In this document: positions 38,277 through 48,040 of the stretch, one piece after another
Position numbering within the stretch: the stretch's first letter is position 1
Layout: every line of letters begins with the position of its first letter
Source of the DNA: Halomonas aestuarii
GTDB lineage: Bacteria > Pseudomonadota > Gammaproteobacteria > Pseudomonadales > Halomonadaceae
Reading direction: 5' to 3'
Assembly (NCBI RefSeq): GCF_001886615.1
Contig: NZ_CP018139.1
Span: 620,001 to 684,000 of the forward strand
DNA length: 64,000 nucleotides
The notes under the pieces: model-generated
Database searches by the model: none
Told to the model about the DNA's origin: nothing
What the model saw: only the letters and a program-made list of their open reading frames with translations
Translations under genes and position numbers: made by a program

Positions 38277-39088
38277 GATGACCGCCCGATCAGGTCGTCG
38301 ATCATCGCCACCAGGGCCGTGCGGGTGTCGTCGGGGCATTCCATGGGGAACATGTGGCCCCCCTGGACCTCGGCGACACGCACCCCGCGACGACGCAGCC
38401 GGCGCCGACGGTGGGCGGTGAGCACCCGTGACTCGCGACCCGCCAGCACGCCGAGCGGCACCTGGACCCGCTCGGGCAGGTCGTCGAGGTGGTCGGGCAG
38501 GTGACGGAAGATCTGCACCTCGATGTCGGGGTCGTAGACCAGCACCACGCGCCCGTCATCGAGCTGGCGGGTGCCGCCGTCCACGTAGTCGTGGAGGGCC
38601 TGGTCGGTGAAGCGGCGAAACAGCGAGCGGCGGCGCAGGTATTGGCTCATGGCCTCCTGGCTGGGCCAGGTGTCACGGCGCCCCAGGGTCCGGCCGGCCG
38701 GGGTGACGTGGTCGGCCAGGCCGAGGCGCTTGGCGGCCTTCATGATCCAGGCATCCAGGCCGAGCATCAGGGGGGGATCGAGCATCACCACCGCGCTGAA
38801 GCGCTCGGGAGACTGCTCGGCGGCCATGGCCATGAGCACTCCCCCCATGGAGTGCCCCACGCCGACCATCGGGCCCGGCAGCCGCGCGAGATGTTCCAGC
38901 AGCTCGTCGCGCAGGGCCAGCCAGTTGTGCCCCACCGGGAAGTCGGGGTGATGGCCGAGGCGATCCAGCGGGTGCACGTCGAAGCGCTCGGCCAAGGGCG
39001 CCAGGAAGCTGCGGTAGCTCTGCCCCGGGAACCCGTTGGCATGGGCGAAGACGAGAGGACAACGCGGGGGCTGGTCGGATCGGCTCAT
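38273..39088 (-). CDS. alpha/beta hydrolase (GHSMGG nucleophile)
   Basis: 271-residue alpha/beta hydrolase. PLVFAHANGFPGQSYRSFL (oxyanion region, residues about 11-29), DRLGHHPDFPVGHNWLALRDEL, VGVGHSMGGVLM (nucleophile Ser), and C-terminal VAEVQGGHMFPMECP (catalytic His) are seen. It is a member of the broad esterase/lipase class with a HANGFP-type start; physiological substrate unknown. First gene of a unit with the next alpha/beta hydrolase and the patatin. Confidence 0.86.
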   Translation of the reverse strand: MSRSDQPPRCPLVFAHANGFPGQSYRSFLAPLAERFDVHPLDRLGHHPDFPVGHNWLALRDELLEHLARLPGPMVGVGHSMGGVLMAMAAEQSPERFSAVVMLDPPLMLGLDAWIMKAAKRLGLADHVTPAGRTLGRRDTWPSQEAMSQYLRRRSLFRRFTDQALHDYVDGGTRQLDDGRVVLVYDPDIEVQIFRHLPDHLDDLPERVQVPLGVLAGRESRVLTAHRRRRLRRRGVRVAEVQGGHMFPMECPDDTRTALVAMIDDLIGRSS

Positions 39089-39212
39089 GGACTCTTCCTG
39101 CTGGCGGGCGTCGGGTCGGCACCCTTATGGCGCCTGGCGATAGCAGGCTAACGGGATTACCATGTTTCGCCAAGTCGTCCTTCGGCGACAGGCACAACGA
39201 GAGGAGCTCACC

Positions 39213-39317
39213 GTGGTCGACCCCCGCAAGCCCGCCCGAGACACCCGCGCCCGCAACCGGGTGTTCTTCGTCACCGTGATCGCCGCCGTGGTGGTCGGCC
39301 TCTGGCTGGTGCGCTAG
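39213..39317 (+). CDS. 34-residue single-span membrane microprotein
   Basis: A short ORF starting GTG 39213 with GAGAGGAG 7-8 bp upstream. It encodes a basic N-terminus (MVDPRKPARDTRARNR) and one hydrophobic segment VFFVTVIAAVVVGLWLV ending in Arg. The good ribosome-binding site, clean positive-inside topology and position 3 bp before the AEC transporter start argue for a real translated peptide. No family assignment is possible. It could assist the transporter or merely serve translational coupling. Confidence 0.55.
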   Translation: MVDPRKPARDTRARNRVFFVTVIAAVVVGLWLVR

Positions 39318-39320
39318 GCC

Positions 39321-40277
39321 ATGGCGCCCATGGAGCTCTCGGCCCTCTTCCTGAAGACCCTCGAGATCACCCTGCCGGTCTTCGCCATGGTCTTCATCGG
39401 CCTGGGGCTCAAGCGGGCGCGCTGGATCGACCCCGCCTTCGTCTCAACCGCGTCACAGCTGGTGTTCAAGGCGACCCTGCCGACGCTCATCTTCCTCAGT
39501 ATCGTCCGCGCCGACCTGGGCGCCACCCTCGACCCGACCCTGCTCGGCTTCTTCGCCCTCGCCACCCTCGGCAGTGTCCTGTTCTGCTGGGGCTGGGCGA
39601 CCCTGCGGGTGCCCTATCGGGAACGGGGCGTCTATATCCAGGGTGCCTTCCGCGGCAACTGCGGCATCGTCGGCCTGGCGCTCGCCGCGGGGATGTACGG
39701 CGACTTCGGCCTCTCCACCGGCAGCCTGCTGCTGGGCGTGGTGATCCTGACCTACAACGCCTTCTCGGTGATCGCCCTGGTCACCTACCAGGAGGGACAG
39801 CGGGCCGACTGGCGCAGCATCCTGCGCCATATCGCCACCAACCCGCTGATCCTGGCGGTCGTCGTCGCCGTCCCGGTGGCGGCGACGGGCTGGCCCCTGC
39901 CCGGCTGGCTGATGACCTCCGGCGACTACTTCGCCTCCCTGACCCTGCCGCTCGCGCTGATCTGCATCGGAGCCACGCTCTCGTTCAGCGAGATCCGCCA
40001 CTCGGGTCGGCTGGCGGTCAGCGCCAGCCTGCTGAAGATGGTCACCCTGCCGATGCTGGCCACGGGCGCCGCCTGGCTGGCCGGCTTCGAGGGCCCGGCG
40101 CTGGGGGTGATGTTCCTGTTCTTCGCCAGCCCCACCGCCGCCGCCGCCTTCGTGATGGCCAAGGCGATGGGCGGCAACGCGGCCCTCACGGCCAACATCA
40201 TCGCCCTGACCACCCTGATGGCGAGCCTGACGATCACCCTGGGCGCCTTCGGCCTGACCGCCGCCGGCGTGATCTAG
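39321..40277 (+). CDS. AEC (auxin efflux carrier) family transporter
   Basis: 318-residue inner-membrane permease with about ten helices in two five-helix halves. N-terminal LPVFAMVFIGLGLKRARWID, GAFRGNCGIVGLALAAGMYG (conserved N/G cluster of half one) and the second-half LPLALICIGATLSFSEI with LFFASPTAAAAFVMAKAMGGN are typical of Mem_trans (PF03547), which includes malonate and other organic-acid carriers. Substrate unknown. Start ATG 39321 or ATG 39330; the ribosome-binding site is poor, so coupling to the 34-aa ORF ending 3 bp upstream is plausible. Confidence 0.9.
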   Translation: MAPMELSALFLKTLEITLPVFAMVFIGLGLKRARWIDPAFVSTASQLVFKATLPTLIFLSIVRADLGATLDPTLLGFFALATLGSVLFCWGWATLRVPYRERGVYIQGAFRGNCGIVGLALAAGMYGDFGLSTGSLLLGVVILTYNAFSVIALVTYQEGQRADWRSILRHIATNPLILAVVVAVPVAATGWPLPGWLMTSGDYFASLTLPLALICIGATLSFSEIRHSGRLAVSASLLKMVTLPMLATGAAWLAGFEGPALGVMFLFFASPTAAAAFVMAKAMGGNAALTANIIALTTLMASLTITLGAFGLTAAGVI

Positions 40278-40284
40278 GCTCCCG

Positions 40285-40614
40285 TCACGCGTTGCCGGCG
40301 GACCCGCCCGCCCGGGTGCCCTCGACCACCTCGAACTGCTCGATGCCGCCGCCCTCGGCGGTGGCCTCCGGTGGCAGCGGGTCGGCGTGGGCGCGCCTGA
40401 AGTCGTCGCTGCCGACCCAGTCGCGGAAGGCCTGCTGGCTCTCCCACTCGGTCTCCACCACGTAGGGCGCCTGGTTGCCCATGGGGCGCAGCACGCGCAT
40501 GGCCAAGAAGCCAGGCTGCTGGTCGATCTGCCCCGCCCGGGCGCGGAAGCGCGCCTCGAACTCCTCCTCGAAGCCGGGGTTCACGTGGATGCGGTTATTG
40601 ACGATATAGCTCAC
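40285..40614 (-). CDS. antibiotic biosynthesis monooxygenase (ABM) domain protein
   Basis: 109-residue ferredoxin-like alpha+beta barrel protein. [59 protein letters not shown] are the standard ABM/heme-degrading-type strand-helix-strand pattern. Members include quinol and heme monooxygenases such as IsdG/HmoB; no heme-ligand call is made here. Its ATG overlaps the sixA stop by 4 bp (ATGA), so it is the third gene of gpsA-sixA-ABM. Confidence 0.85.
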   Translation of the reverse strand: MSYIVNNRIHVNPGFEEEFEARFRARAGQIDQQPGFLAMRVLRPMGNQAPYVVETEWESQQAFRDWVGSDDFRRAHADPLPPEATAEGGGIEQFEVVEGTRAGGSAGNA

Positions 40615-41120
40615 GGGACCTCCTGGTCGTTGATGTCCGCCGGCGAGACGAGGCGCAGCAGTCGCGCGCAGCCCGCCGCGCGGACCTCGGCCGTGAGTTC
40701 GGCCACGGCGGCCGTGGTGAAGCCGGGGCCCCGGTCGGTGCGCCCCTCCACCAGCAGCCCGGTCAGCGCCGCGACCAGCGGCATGTGGCTGACCAGCATC
40801 AGCGGGCGGTCGTCGGGCTCACCGAGCAGCCAGTCCACCACCGCCTCGGGCGGGTCGTCGGGGGTGATCAGCGCCAGGGTCTCTACCTCGAGCCCCAGCG
40901 GTTCGGCGATCCGCTGCGCGGTCTGGCGGGCCCGCACATAGGGGCTCGCCACCAGGCGCAGGCGCGTCGCGTCGAGGTCGCCGCGGGAGGCGAGCCAACG
41001 TCCCATGCGCTCCGCCTCGCGCTCGCCCCGCTCGGTGAGGGTGCGCTCGGCATCCGGCCGGCCGGGGCCGGCCTCGCCGTGGCGCATGATCAGCAGCCGC
41101 TCGGCCCATCGTTCGGTCAT
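40611..41120 (-). CDS. sixA: phosphohistidine phosphatase SixA
   Basis: 169-residue histidine-phosphatase-superfamily protein. E. coli SixA dephosphorylates the His-phosphorylated phosphotransferase NPr of the nitrogen [15 protein letters not shown] holds the RHG catalytic triad near residue 14, and later [13 protein letters not shown] and [11 protein letters not shown] provide the second Arg and His. ATG 41120 overlaps the gpsA stop as ATGA and its own stop overlaps the ABM gene as ATGA. The gpsA-sixA linkage is common in gammaproteobacteria. Confidence 0.93.
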   Translation of the reverse strand: MTERWAERLLIMRHGEAGPGRPDAERTLTERGEREAERMGRWLASRGDLDATRLRLVASPYVRARQTAQRIAEPLGLEVETLALITPDDPPEAVVDWLLGEPDDRPLMLVSHMPLVAALTGLLVEGRTDRGPGFTTAAVAELTAEVRAAGCARLLRLVSPADINDQEVP

Positions 41121-42181
41121 GCTGCTCCCCCGCCGTCGCGGCGATCCTGCCGAACATCGGCGCGCGGCAGCACGAACTCCACGTCGCTGCTCTGTTCGCC
41201 CTGCATCAGCAGCCGCGCCATCTCCCGGGCCGGCACGCCCTCGAAGAGCACCTGGTAGAGCCCCTCGGCCAGCGGCATGTAGACCCCGTCCTGGCGAGCC
41301 TTGTCGCGCACCAGGCGCACGGTGTTGACGCCCTCGGCCACCTGGCCCAAAGCCTCGACGGCCTCGTCGAGGGTCCTGCCCTCCCCCAGGGCCTGGCCCA
41401 CCCGATAGTTGCGGGAGAGTGCCGAGGAACAGGTGACGATCAGGTCGCCGACGCCGGCCAGCCCCAGGAAGGTCATGGGGTTGGCGCCCTGGTCCACGGC
41501 GAAGCGGCTCATCTCGGCCAGGGCGCGGGTCATCAGCATGCTGCGGGTATTCTCGCCCATGCCCAGTGCCGCCGCCATGCCCGCGGCGATGGCATAGATG
41601 TTCTTCAGCGCACCGCCCAGCTCGACGCCGAAGCGGTCGTTGCTGGCATAGACGCGGAAGTAGTCGCAGCCCAGGGCGGCCTGGACCCGGGTGCGGGTCT
41701 CGGCGTCGTCGCTGGCGATCACCGTCGCGGTGAGCTGCTTCTGGGCGATCTCCGAGGCCAGGTTCGGCCCCGAGATCACGCCGATATGGGGAAAGCCGGT
41801 CTCCTCCTCGAGGATCTGGCTCATCAGCTTGAAGCCCTCCTCCTGGATGCCCTTGGTGGTGCTGACGAGGATCTGGCCCTCGTTCAGCCAGGGGCGCGCC
41901 TGACGCACCACCTCGCGGAAGGCCTTGGAGGGAATGGAGACCAGCACCAGGTCGGCGCCCTTCAGCACCTCCTCCATGGCGGTGGAGGCCACCACCGCGG
42001 GATTGATGGCGTAGTCGGGCAGGTAGCGGCCGTTGCGGTGGTCGCGCGTGATCTGCGCCGCCAGGTCGGGGTCGCGCAGCCACTGGCGGACCTCGGCCCC
42101 GTTGTCGGCGGCGATGCTGGCGAGCGCCGTGCCGAAGCTGCCGCCGCCGAGCACCGCCACGCGCATGGATGGGTCTGACAT
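41117..42181 (-). CDS. gpsA: glycerol-3-phosphate dehydrogenase [NAD(P)+]
   Basis: Makes sn-glycerol 3-phosphate from DHAP for phospholipid synthesis. 354 residues. The N-terminal Rossmann motif is [21 protein letters not shown], then [22 protein letters not shown], the catalytic-Lys segment [16 protein letters not shown] and the C-terminal [14 protein letters not shown]. The ATG at 42181 starts [13 protein letters not shown]; an internal ATG at 42166 is also possible. First gene of a tightly overlapped gpsA-sixA-ABM unit. Confidence 0.97.
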   Translation of the reverse strand: MSDPSMRVAVLGGGSFGTALASIAADNGAEVRQWLRDPDLAAQITRDHRNGRYLPDYAINPAVVASTAMEEVLKGADLVLVSIPSKAFREVVRQARPWLNEGQILVSTTKGIQEEGFKLMSQILEEETGFPHIGVISGPNLASEIAQKQLTATVIASDDAETRTRVQAALGCDYFRVYASNDRFGVELGGALKNIYAIAAGMAAALGMGENTRSMLMTRALAEMSRFAVDQGANPMTFLGLAGVGDLIVTCSSALSRNYRVGQALGEGRTLDEAVEALGQVAEGVNTVRLVRDKARQDGVYMPLAEGLYQVLFEGVPAREMARLLMQGEQSSDVEFVLPRADVRQDRRDGGGAA

Positions 42182-42220
42182 GATCGCCCCGGGAAGCTGA
42201 ATGGATGAGGGGAGTGTAAC

Positions 42221-42246
42221 GAAAAAACGCCCCGTCGAGGGGCGTG
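42221..42246 (-). terminator. intrinsic terminator of pntAB
   Basis: On the minus strand the 7-bp stem ACGCCCC/GGGGCGT (42245-42239 with 42233-42227) is followed by T6. It lies about 50 bp after the pntB stop and just upstream of gpsA. Confidence 0.85.
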
Positions 42247-42260
42247 TCGTAGGCGGGAGC

Positions 42261-42288
42261 CGCCCGGACCGGTTGGCCGGTCCGGGCG
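42261..42288. repeat. 12-bp-stem hairpin between pntB and its terminator
   Basis: A perfect inverted repeat (42261-42272 with 42277-42288) around TTGG forms a second hairpin in the pntB 3' untranslated region. It lacks a T-tract and may protect the mRNA end. Confidence 0.5.
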
Positions 42289-42296
42289 TGCCGGGG

Positions 42297-43739
42297 TCAG
42301 TCGATCATGTGCAGCAGCGAGTCGATGCTCGATCTGGCATCACCGTAGAACATCCGGGTGTTGTCCTTGAAGAACAGCGGGTTCTCGATGCCGGAGTAGC
42401 CGGTCCCCTGACCGCGCTTGCAGACGAAGACCTGCTTGGCCTCCCAGACCCTGAGCACCGGCATGCCGGCGATGGGGCTGTTGGGGTCCTCTTGGGCGGC
42501 CGGATTGACGATGTCGTTGGAGCCGATGACGATGACCACGTCGGTGGAGGCGAAGTCGTCGTTGATCTCGTCCATCTCCAGCACGATGTCGTAGGGCACC
42601 TTGGCCTCGGCCAGCAGCACGTTCATGTGCCCCGGCAGGCGACCGGCGACCGGGTGGATGCCGAAGCGCACCTCCTTGCCGGCGCTGCGCAGCTTGCGGG
42701 TCAGCTCGCTGACCGCGTTCTGGGCCTGGGCCACCGCCATGCCGTAGCCCGGCACGATGATCACGCTTTCGGCGTCGTTGAGGGCGCTGGACACGCCGCC
42801 GGCGTCGATGGACACCTGCTCGCCCTCGATCTCCGCCGCCGGCCCCTTGGTGCCGCCGAAGCCGCCGAGGATGACGTTGATGAAGTTGCGGTTCATCGCC
42901 TTGCACATGATGTACGACAGGATCGCACCGGAGGAGCCCACCAGGGCGCCGGTGACGATCAGCAGGTCGTTGGAGAGCGTGAAGCCGATGGCCGCCGCGG
43001 CCCAGCCGGAGTAGCTGTTGAGCATCGACACCACCACCGGCATGTCGGCGCCGCCGATGCCCATGATCAGGTGATAGCCGATGAAGAACGCCAGGGCCGC
43101 CAGCAGCAGCAGGGTCCAGAAGCCCGCCCCGTTGAAGTAGAGGATGGCCAGCAGCAGCGACAGCGCCGCCGCGCCCGCATTGAGCAGGTGTCCGCCGGGC
43201 AGCTGCTTCGGCTTGCCGTCGACCTTGCCCGCCAGCTTGCCGAAGGCGATCACCGACCCGGTGAAGGTCACCGCGCCGATGAAGATGCCCAGCGCCACCT
43301 CGACCTGCAGGAAGGTCAGTTCCGCAGGCGTCTTGTGGGTGAGCAGGGCCGCGAAGGCGGAGAAGTTCTCCATGCCCTGCTCGGCGGCCTGGGCGGCCAG
43401 CACCCGGCGACGCTCCAGGTCCGCGCTCCAGGCCACGAACACCGCGGCCAGACCGACGAAGCTGTGCAGTGCCGCCACCAGCTGCGGCATCTCGGTCATG
43501 TCGACCTTCTTGGCCACATAGACACCCGCGGCGGCCCCGATCACCATCATCGGGATCATCCACACGTAGCCGCCGATGCCCGGTCCGAAGGCGGTGAAGA
43601 ACACCCCCACGGCCATGCCGACGATGCCGTACCAGACGGCCCGCTTGGCCTTCTCCTGGTTACTCAGTCCCCCCAGCGAGAGGATGAACAATACACTTGC
43701 CGCGATCGCTGCGGCAGATACGAATCCTTGACCCAACAT
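42297..43739 (-). CDS. pntB: NAD(P)+ transhydrogenase subunit beta
   Basis: Inner-membrane beta subunit of the proton-translocating transhydrogenase that drives NADPH formation from NADH. 480 residues. About nine membrane helices in the first 280 residues include [21 protein letters not shown] and [15 protein letters not shown]. The C-terminal NADP(H)-binding domain III shows [36 protein letters not shown] and [15 protein letters not shown]. It follows pntA by 16 bp and ends at a strong terminator. NADPH supply suits PHA and Trp synthesis. Confidence 0.97.
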   Translation of the reverse strand: MLGQGFVSAAAIAASVLFILSLGGLSNQEKAKRAVWYGIVGMAVGVFFTAFGPGIGGYVWMIPMMVIGAAAGVYVAKKVDMTEMPQLVAALHSFVGLAAVFVAWSADLERRRVLAAQAAEQGMENFSAFAALLTHKTPAELTFLQVEVALGIFIGAVTFTGSVIAFGKLAGKVDGKPKQLPGGHLLNAGAAALSLLLAILYFNGAGFWTLLLLAALAFFIGYHLIMGIGGADMPVVVSMLNSYSGWAAAAIGFTLSNDLLIVTGALVGSSGAILSYIMCKAMNRNFINVILGGFGGTKGPAAEIEGEQVSIDAGGVSSALNDAESVIIVPGYGMAVAQAQNAVSELTRKLRSAGKEVRFGIHPVAGRLPGHMNVLLAEAKVPYDIVLEMDEINDDFASTDVVIVIGSNDIVNPAAQEDPNSPIAGMPVLRVWEAKQVFVCKRGQGTGYSGIENPLFFKDNTRMFYGDARSSIDSLLHMID

Positions 43740-43755
43740 GTCGTGTCTCCGCCGC

Positions 43756-45327
43756 TCAGGATTTCTGGAACATGGCCAGCATCCGGCGTGTCACCAGGAA
43801 GCCACCCACGATATTGATGGATGCGATCAGCACCGAGATCGCCGCCAGCACGCCGACCACGATGCTGCCCGAGCCGATCTGCAGGATCGCCCCGAGAACG
43901 ATGATGCCGGAGATCGCATTGGTCACCGCCATCAGCGGCGTGTGCAGCGAGTGGCTGACGCCCCAGATCACCTGGAAGCCGACGAAGCAGGCCAGCGCGA
44001 AGACGATGAAATGCTGCATGAAGGAGGCGGGCGCCACCTGGCCTAGCAGCAGCATCAGGGCGCCGCCGACCGCCAGCAGGGTCACCTGGCGCTTGGTCTG
44101 CGCCTTGAAGGCAGCATGTTCGGCGGCCTTCTTCTCCTCCGGGGTCGGCTCCTTCTCCTTGGGCTTGGGCTTGGCCGCGCCGATGGCCTTCACCTTGGGC
44201 GGCGGCGGCGGGAAGGTGACCTCGCCCTGATGGGTCACCGTGGCGCCGCGGATGACGTCATCCTCCATGTTGTGATCGATGACGCCATCCTTCTCGGGGG
44301 TGAGATCGGTCAGCATGTGGCGGACGTTGGTGGAATAGAGCAGCGAGGACTGGGTCGCCATGCGCGAGGGGAAGTCGGTGTAGCCGACCACCGTCACGCC
44401 GTTGTCGGAGACCACCTTCTCGTCGGCCCGGGTCAGGTCGCAGTTGCCGCCCTTCTCGGCCGCCAGGTCGATGATCACCGACCCGGGCTTCATGGCCGCG
44501 ACCATGTCCTCCAGCCACAGCTTGGGCGCCGGCTTGCCGGGGATCAGTGCCGTGGTGATGACGATATCGACGTCCGGTGCCTGCGCGCGGAAGCACTCGA
44601 GCTGCTTCTCGCGGAATTCGGGGCTGGAGGGGGCCGCATAGCCGCCGCTCTCCGAACCGTCCTGGCTGTCCTCGAAGTCGAGGAACAGGAACTCGGCGCC
44701 CATGGACTCGATCTGCTCGGCGACCTCGGGACGCACGTCGAAGGCACGCACCACGGCCCCGAGGCTGGTGGCCGTTCCGATGGCGGCAAGCCCGGCCACG
44801 CCGGCGCCGATCACCAGCACCTTGGCAGGGGGCACCTTGCCGGCCGCGGTCACCTGGCCGGTGAAGAAGCGTCCGAAGTTGTTGCCGGCCTCGATCACGG
44901 CGCGGTAGCCGGCGATGTTGGCCATGGACGACAGGGCATCCATCTTCTGGGCCCGCGAGATGCGCGGCACCATGTCCATCGCCACCACGGTGGCGCCCTT
45001 GGCGCGACATCTCTCCAGCATGTCCTCGTTCTGGGCCGGCCAGAAGAAGCTGATCAGGGTCTGGCCCTCGCGCAGGCGCTCGGCCTCTTCCTCGAGGGGC
45101 TCGCGGACCTTGATCACCACCTCGGCCTCGCTCCAGAGCGCCTCGGCGCCGTCGACCACGGTGACGCCGGCATCGCGGTAGGCCGCGTCGTCGAAGCCCG
45201 CCGCGGCGCCGGCACCGGATTCGATGAGGCAGTCGTGTCCCAGCTTCTGGATGAACTTCGCGCTGTCAGGGGTCAGCGCGACGCGCGCCTCACCCTTGGC
45301 GAGCTCCTTGGGTGCACCAATCTTCAC
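43756..45327 (-). CDS. pntA: NAD(P)+ transhydrogenase subunit alpha (single-chain E. coli type)
   Basis: Alpha subunit with NAD(H)-binding domain I (about residues 1-375) and the membrane part. [21 protein letters not shown] begins the protein; [22 protein letters not shown] is the Rossmann motif and [21 protein letters not shown] a family segment. A Pro/Lys/Glu linker ([17 protein letters not shown] and on) joins four C-terminal helices. At 523 residues it is not split into PntAa/PntAb. Start is GTG 45327 with GGGAG about 8 bp upstream; a longer frame starting at 45510 adds 61 unlikely residues. Possible promoter TTGTGC-17-TATGAA lies about 50-90 bp upstream on this strand. Confidence 0.96.
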   Translation of the reverse strand: MKIGAPKELAKGEARVALTPDSAKFIQKLGHDCLIESGAGAAAGFDDAAYRDAGVTVVDGAEALWSEAEVVIKVREPLEEEAERLREGQTLISFFWPAQNEDMLERCRAKGATVVAMDMVPRISRAQKMDALSSMANIAGYRAVIEAGNNFGRFFTGQVTAAGKVPPAKVLVIGAGVAGLAAIGTATSLGAVVRAFDVRPEVAEQIESMGAEFLFLDFEDSQDGSESGGYAAPSSPEFREKQLECFRAQAPDVDIVITTALIPGKPAPKLWLEDMVAAMKPGSVIIDLAAEKGGNCDLTRADEKVVSDNGVTVVGYTDFPSRMATQSSLLYSTNVRHMLTDLTPEKDGVIDHNMEDDVIRGATVTHQGEVTFPPPPPKVKAIGAAKPKPKEKEPTPEEKKAAEHAAFKAQTKRQVTLLAVGGALMLLLGQVAPASFMQHFIVFALACFVGFQVIWGVSHSLHTPLMAVTNAISGIIVLGAILQIGSGSIVVGVLAAISVLIASINIVGGFLVTRRMLAMFQKS

Positions 45328-45513
45328 GTTGGATCTCCCGCTAGTTATTGAAATCTTGCACAGATGAGCCCGGTTATTCATACCTGAGCATGCCGCAATG
45401 CACAACAGCCAGGCGGGCGTTGACACTGGGCTCAATGTAGCACTATTGCCCCACAGAAAACGCGGGGATTCGTCCAAGGCGGACATCCTCGGAACGGGCG
45501 GGGTACCCACAAG

Positions 45514-45535
45514 AAGGCCGCCCGAAGGCGGCCTT
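45514..45535 (-). terminator. intrinsic terminator of htpG
   Basis: A 9-bp stem AAGGCCGCC/GGCGGCCTT (45514-45522 with 45527-45535) with a 4-nt loop lies 46 bp past the htpG stop; minus-strand sequence after it is CTTGTGGG, a weak T-tract. Confidence 0.65.
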
Positions 45536-45580
45536 GTGCGGTTGGCGACATCGCGGGGGATGTCGGTGCCGTGCGAGCGG

Positions 45581-47485
45581 TCAGGCGCTCAGCAGGGCAT
45601 TGAGGCGCTTGACGTATGAGGCGGGATCGTCGAGGTGACCGCCCTCGGCGATGATCGCCTGGTCGAGCAGGATGCGCGCCAGGTCCTCGAAGCCCTCGCC
45701 CTCGACGCCCTCCAGGCGAGCCACCAGGGCATGCTCGGGGTTGAGCTCGAGGATCGGCTTGACCTCGGGCATCGGCTGGCCGGCGGCCTCCATGATGCGG
45801 CGCATCTGGAAGCCCATCTCGTGCTCGGGCAGCACCACGCAGGCCGGGGAGTCGGTAAGGCGATGGGTCACCTTGACCTCCTGGACCTCGTCGCCCAGCG
45901 CCTCCTTGACCCGCTTGACCAGTTCCTCCTTGGCCTTGGCGGTCTCCTCCTGGGCCTTCTTCTCGTCCTCGTCCTCGATCTCGCCGAGGTCCAGCTCGCC
46001 CTTGGCGACGTCGACGAAGTGCTTGCCCTCGAACTCGGTGAGGTGGCTCATCAGCCACTCGTCGATGCGGTCGTGGAGCAGCAGCACCTCGATGCCCTTC
46101 TTGCGGAAGACCTCCAGGTGGGGGCTGTTCTTGGCCGCGTTGAAGCCGTCGGCGACGATGTAGTAGATCCGCTCCTGCCCCTCCTTCATGCGCGAGACGT
46201 AGTCGGTCAGGGACTGGTCCTGGGTGGCGCTGTCGGTGTGGGTGCTGGAGAAGCGCAGCAGGCCGGCGATCTTCTCGCGGTTGGCGTGGTCCTCCGCCGG
46301 ACCCTCCTTGAGCACGCTGCCGAAGGTGTTCCAGAAGGTCTGGTAGGCCTCCGGGTCCTTGGCCAGCTTCTTGAGCATGTCCAGGGCGCGCTTGGTCAGC
46401 GCCGACTTGATCTTCTCGACCTTCGGGTCCTGCTGGAGCAGCTCGCGGGAGACGTTCAGCGAGAGGTCACGGGTGTCCAGCACGCCCTTGATGAAGCGCA
46501 GGTACAGCGGCAGGAACTGCTCGGCGTCGTCCATGATGAAGACACGCTGCACGTAGAGCTTCACGCCCCGGGCGCCATCGCGCTCGTAGAGGTCGAAGGG
46601 GGCGCGCCCCGGCACGTAGAGCAGGCTGGTGTACTCGAGCTTGCCCTCGACCTTGTTGTGGCTCCAGGTCAGCGGGTCGCTGAAGTCGTGGGCCACATGC
46701 TTGTAGAAGGCCTTGTACTCGTCGTCGGTGAGCTCGGACTTGGGCCGCACCCACAGCGCCGTGGCCTCGTTGACGGTCTCCCAGGTGGTGGTCTCGCTGC
46801 CCTCGATCTCGTTGCCGTCCTCGTCGCGGGCCTTCTCGACCTTCGGCATGCGCACCGGCACCTCGATGTGGTCGGAGTACTTGCGCACCAGGCTCTTGAG
46901 GCGGAAGTCATCGGCGAACTCCCCGGCATCCTCCTTGAGGTGCAGGGTGATCTCGGTGCCGTGGACCTCCCGCTCGATGTCGGCGACGGTGAACTCGCCC
47001 TCGCCCTTCGAGTGCCACTCGACGCCGGCATCGGCCGCGGTGCCGGCCTTGCGGGTGCGAACGGTGATGTCGTCGGCGACGATGAAGCCGGAATAGAAGC
47101 CGACGCCGAACTGGCCGATCAGCCGGGCGTCCTTCTGCTGCTCGCCGGAGAGCTGCTTGAGGAACTCTGCGGTGCCCGAGCGGGCGATGGTGCCGAGGTT
47201 CTCGATCACCTCGTCGCGGCTCATGCCGATGCCGTTGTCGCGCACCGTCACGGTACGCGCCTCGGCGTCGTGGTCGATCTCGATGCGCAGCTCGCTGTCC
47301 CCCTCGTAGAGCGCATCGTTGTCCAGCGCCTGGTAGCGCAGCTTGTCGCAGGCGTCGGCGGCGTTGGAAATCAGCTCGCGCAGGAAGATCTCCCGGTTGG
47401 AGTACAGGGAGTGGATCATCAGGTGCAGCAGCTGCTTGACCTCGGTCTGGAAGCCGAGGGTCTCTTCATGGGTGGCAGTGGTCAT
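45581..47485 (-). CDS. htpG: chaperone protein HtpG (Hsp90)
   Basis: ATP-dependent homodimeric chaperone. 634 residues. N-terminal GHKL ATPase motifs are [31 protein letters not shown] and [16 protein letters not shown]. The middle-domain Arg is in the VSRELLQQD region and the C-terminal dimerisation domain has [25 protein letters not shown] 47485 is chosen because [20 protein letters not shown] matches the family; an in-frame ATG at 47530 adds 15 residues. A consensus sigma-32 promoter lies 65-91 bp upstream, predicting heat-shock induction. Confidence 0.97.
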   Translation of the reverse strand: MTTATHEETLGFQTEVKQLLHLMIHSLYSNREIFLRELISNAADACDKLRYQALDNDALYEGDSELRIEIDHDAEARTVTVRDNGIGMSRDEVIENLGTIARSGTAEFLKQLSGEQQKDARLIGQFGVGFYSGFIVADDITVRTRKAGTAADAGVEWHSKGEGEFTVADIEREVHGTEITLHLKEDAGEFADDFRLKSLVRKYSDHIEVPVRMPKVEKARDEDGNEIEGSETTTWETVNEATALWVRPKSELTDDEYKAFYKHVAHDFSDPLTWSHNKVEGKLEYTSLLYVPGRAPFDLYERDGARGVKLYVQRVFIMDDAEQFLPLYLRFIKGVLDTRDLSLNVSRELLQQDPKVEKIKSALTKRALDMLKKLAKDPEAYQTFWNTFGSVLKEGPAEDHANREKIAGLLRFSSTHTDSATQDQSLTDYVSRMKEGQERIYYIVADGFNAAKNSPHLEVFRKKGIEVLLLHDRIDEWLMSHLTEFEGKHFVDVAKGELDLGEIEDEDEKKAQEETAKAKEELVKRVKEALGDEVQEVKVTHRLTDSPACVVLPEHEMGFQMRRIMEAAGQPMPEVKPILELNPEHALVARLEGVEGEGFEDLARILLDQAIIAEGGHLDDPASYVKRLNALLSA

Positions 47486-47549
47486 GTGTCTCGGACCCCT
47501 CTTTCGACATGACGAAGGTGGCAAGGCCACCGGTGTGGAACTGTCGTCG

Positions 47550-47576
47550 ATATGGGGACCGCTGCCGGCTTTTCAA
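47550..47576 (-). promoter_or_regulatory. sigma-32 heat-shock promoter of htpG
   Basis: On the minus strand TTGAAA (47576-47571) and CCCCATAT (47557-47550) are 13 bp apart, fitting the sigma-32 pattern TTGAAA-N11 to 16-CCCCATnT. The -35 overlaps the stop codon of the upstream thioesterase gene. Confidence 0.8.
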
Positions 47577-48040
47577 CCGTCGGTGGACGGGTCGCCGAGA
47601 ACGAAATGAAGACGCGCCGTGGCGATCGGCACGCCCTCGCGCTCCTGCCAGGCCGTGACCTGCACGTTGCCCATGCGCCGGCCCTCCCTCATCAGGGTGC
47701 AGCGCGCCAGGGTCGGCGTCACCCGTGCCGTGCGCAGGTAGTCGATGGAGAGGTCGATGATGCGCGGCAGCCGAGGGGCCCGGGTAGCGAGCATCAGGTC
47801 CAGGGTCGCGGCGGTCTCCATGAAGGCGGCCACGACCCCGCCATGGAGCGCCGGCAGCAGGACGTTGCCGATGTTCCCCTCGCGCGGGTCGAGACGGAAA
47901 AGCAGGCCCTCCCCGTCCGGGTCGGGTCGGGCCTCGACGCCGATGCGCCTCGCATAGGGGATCAGCGACAGCCAGGCCTCCACGTCGCCCTCGGCGCGGG
48001 TCCGTGCCAGCCACTCGATGTCCTGGAAGCCTTCATGCAT
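47573..48040 (-). CDS. PaaI-family hotdog thioesterase (second of two)
   Basis: 155-residue acyl-CoA thioesterase-like protein. The hotdog signature is IGNVLLPALHGGVVAAFMETAATLDLM with the HGG motif, followed by IIDLSIDYLRTARVTPTLARCTLMREGRRMGNVQVTAWQ. ATG 48040 has CGAGGAG upstream and lies inside the last codons of the preceding thioesterase gene (8-bp overlap). The two proteins are divergent paralogues placed in tandem, possibly acting on different or paired substrates. Substrate unknown. Confidence 0.85.
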   Translation of the reverse strand: MHEGFQDIEWLARTRAEGDVEAWLSLIPYARRIGVEARPDPDGEGLLFRLDPREGNIGNVLLPALHGGVVAAFMETAATLDLMLATRAPRLPRIIDLSIDYLRTARVTPTLARCTLMREGRRMGNVQVTAWQEREGVPIATARLHFVLGDPSTDG

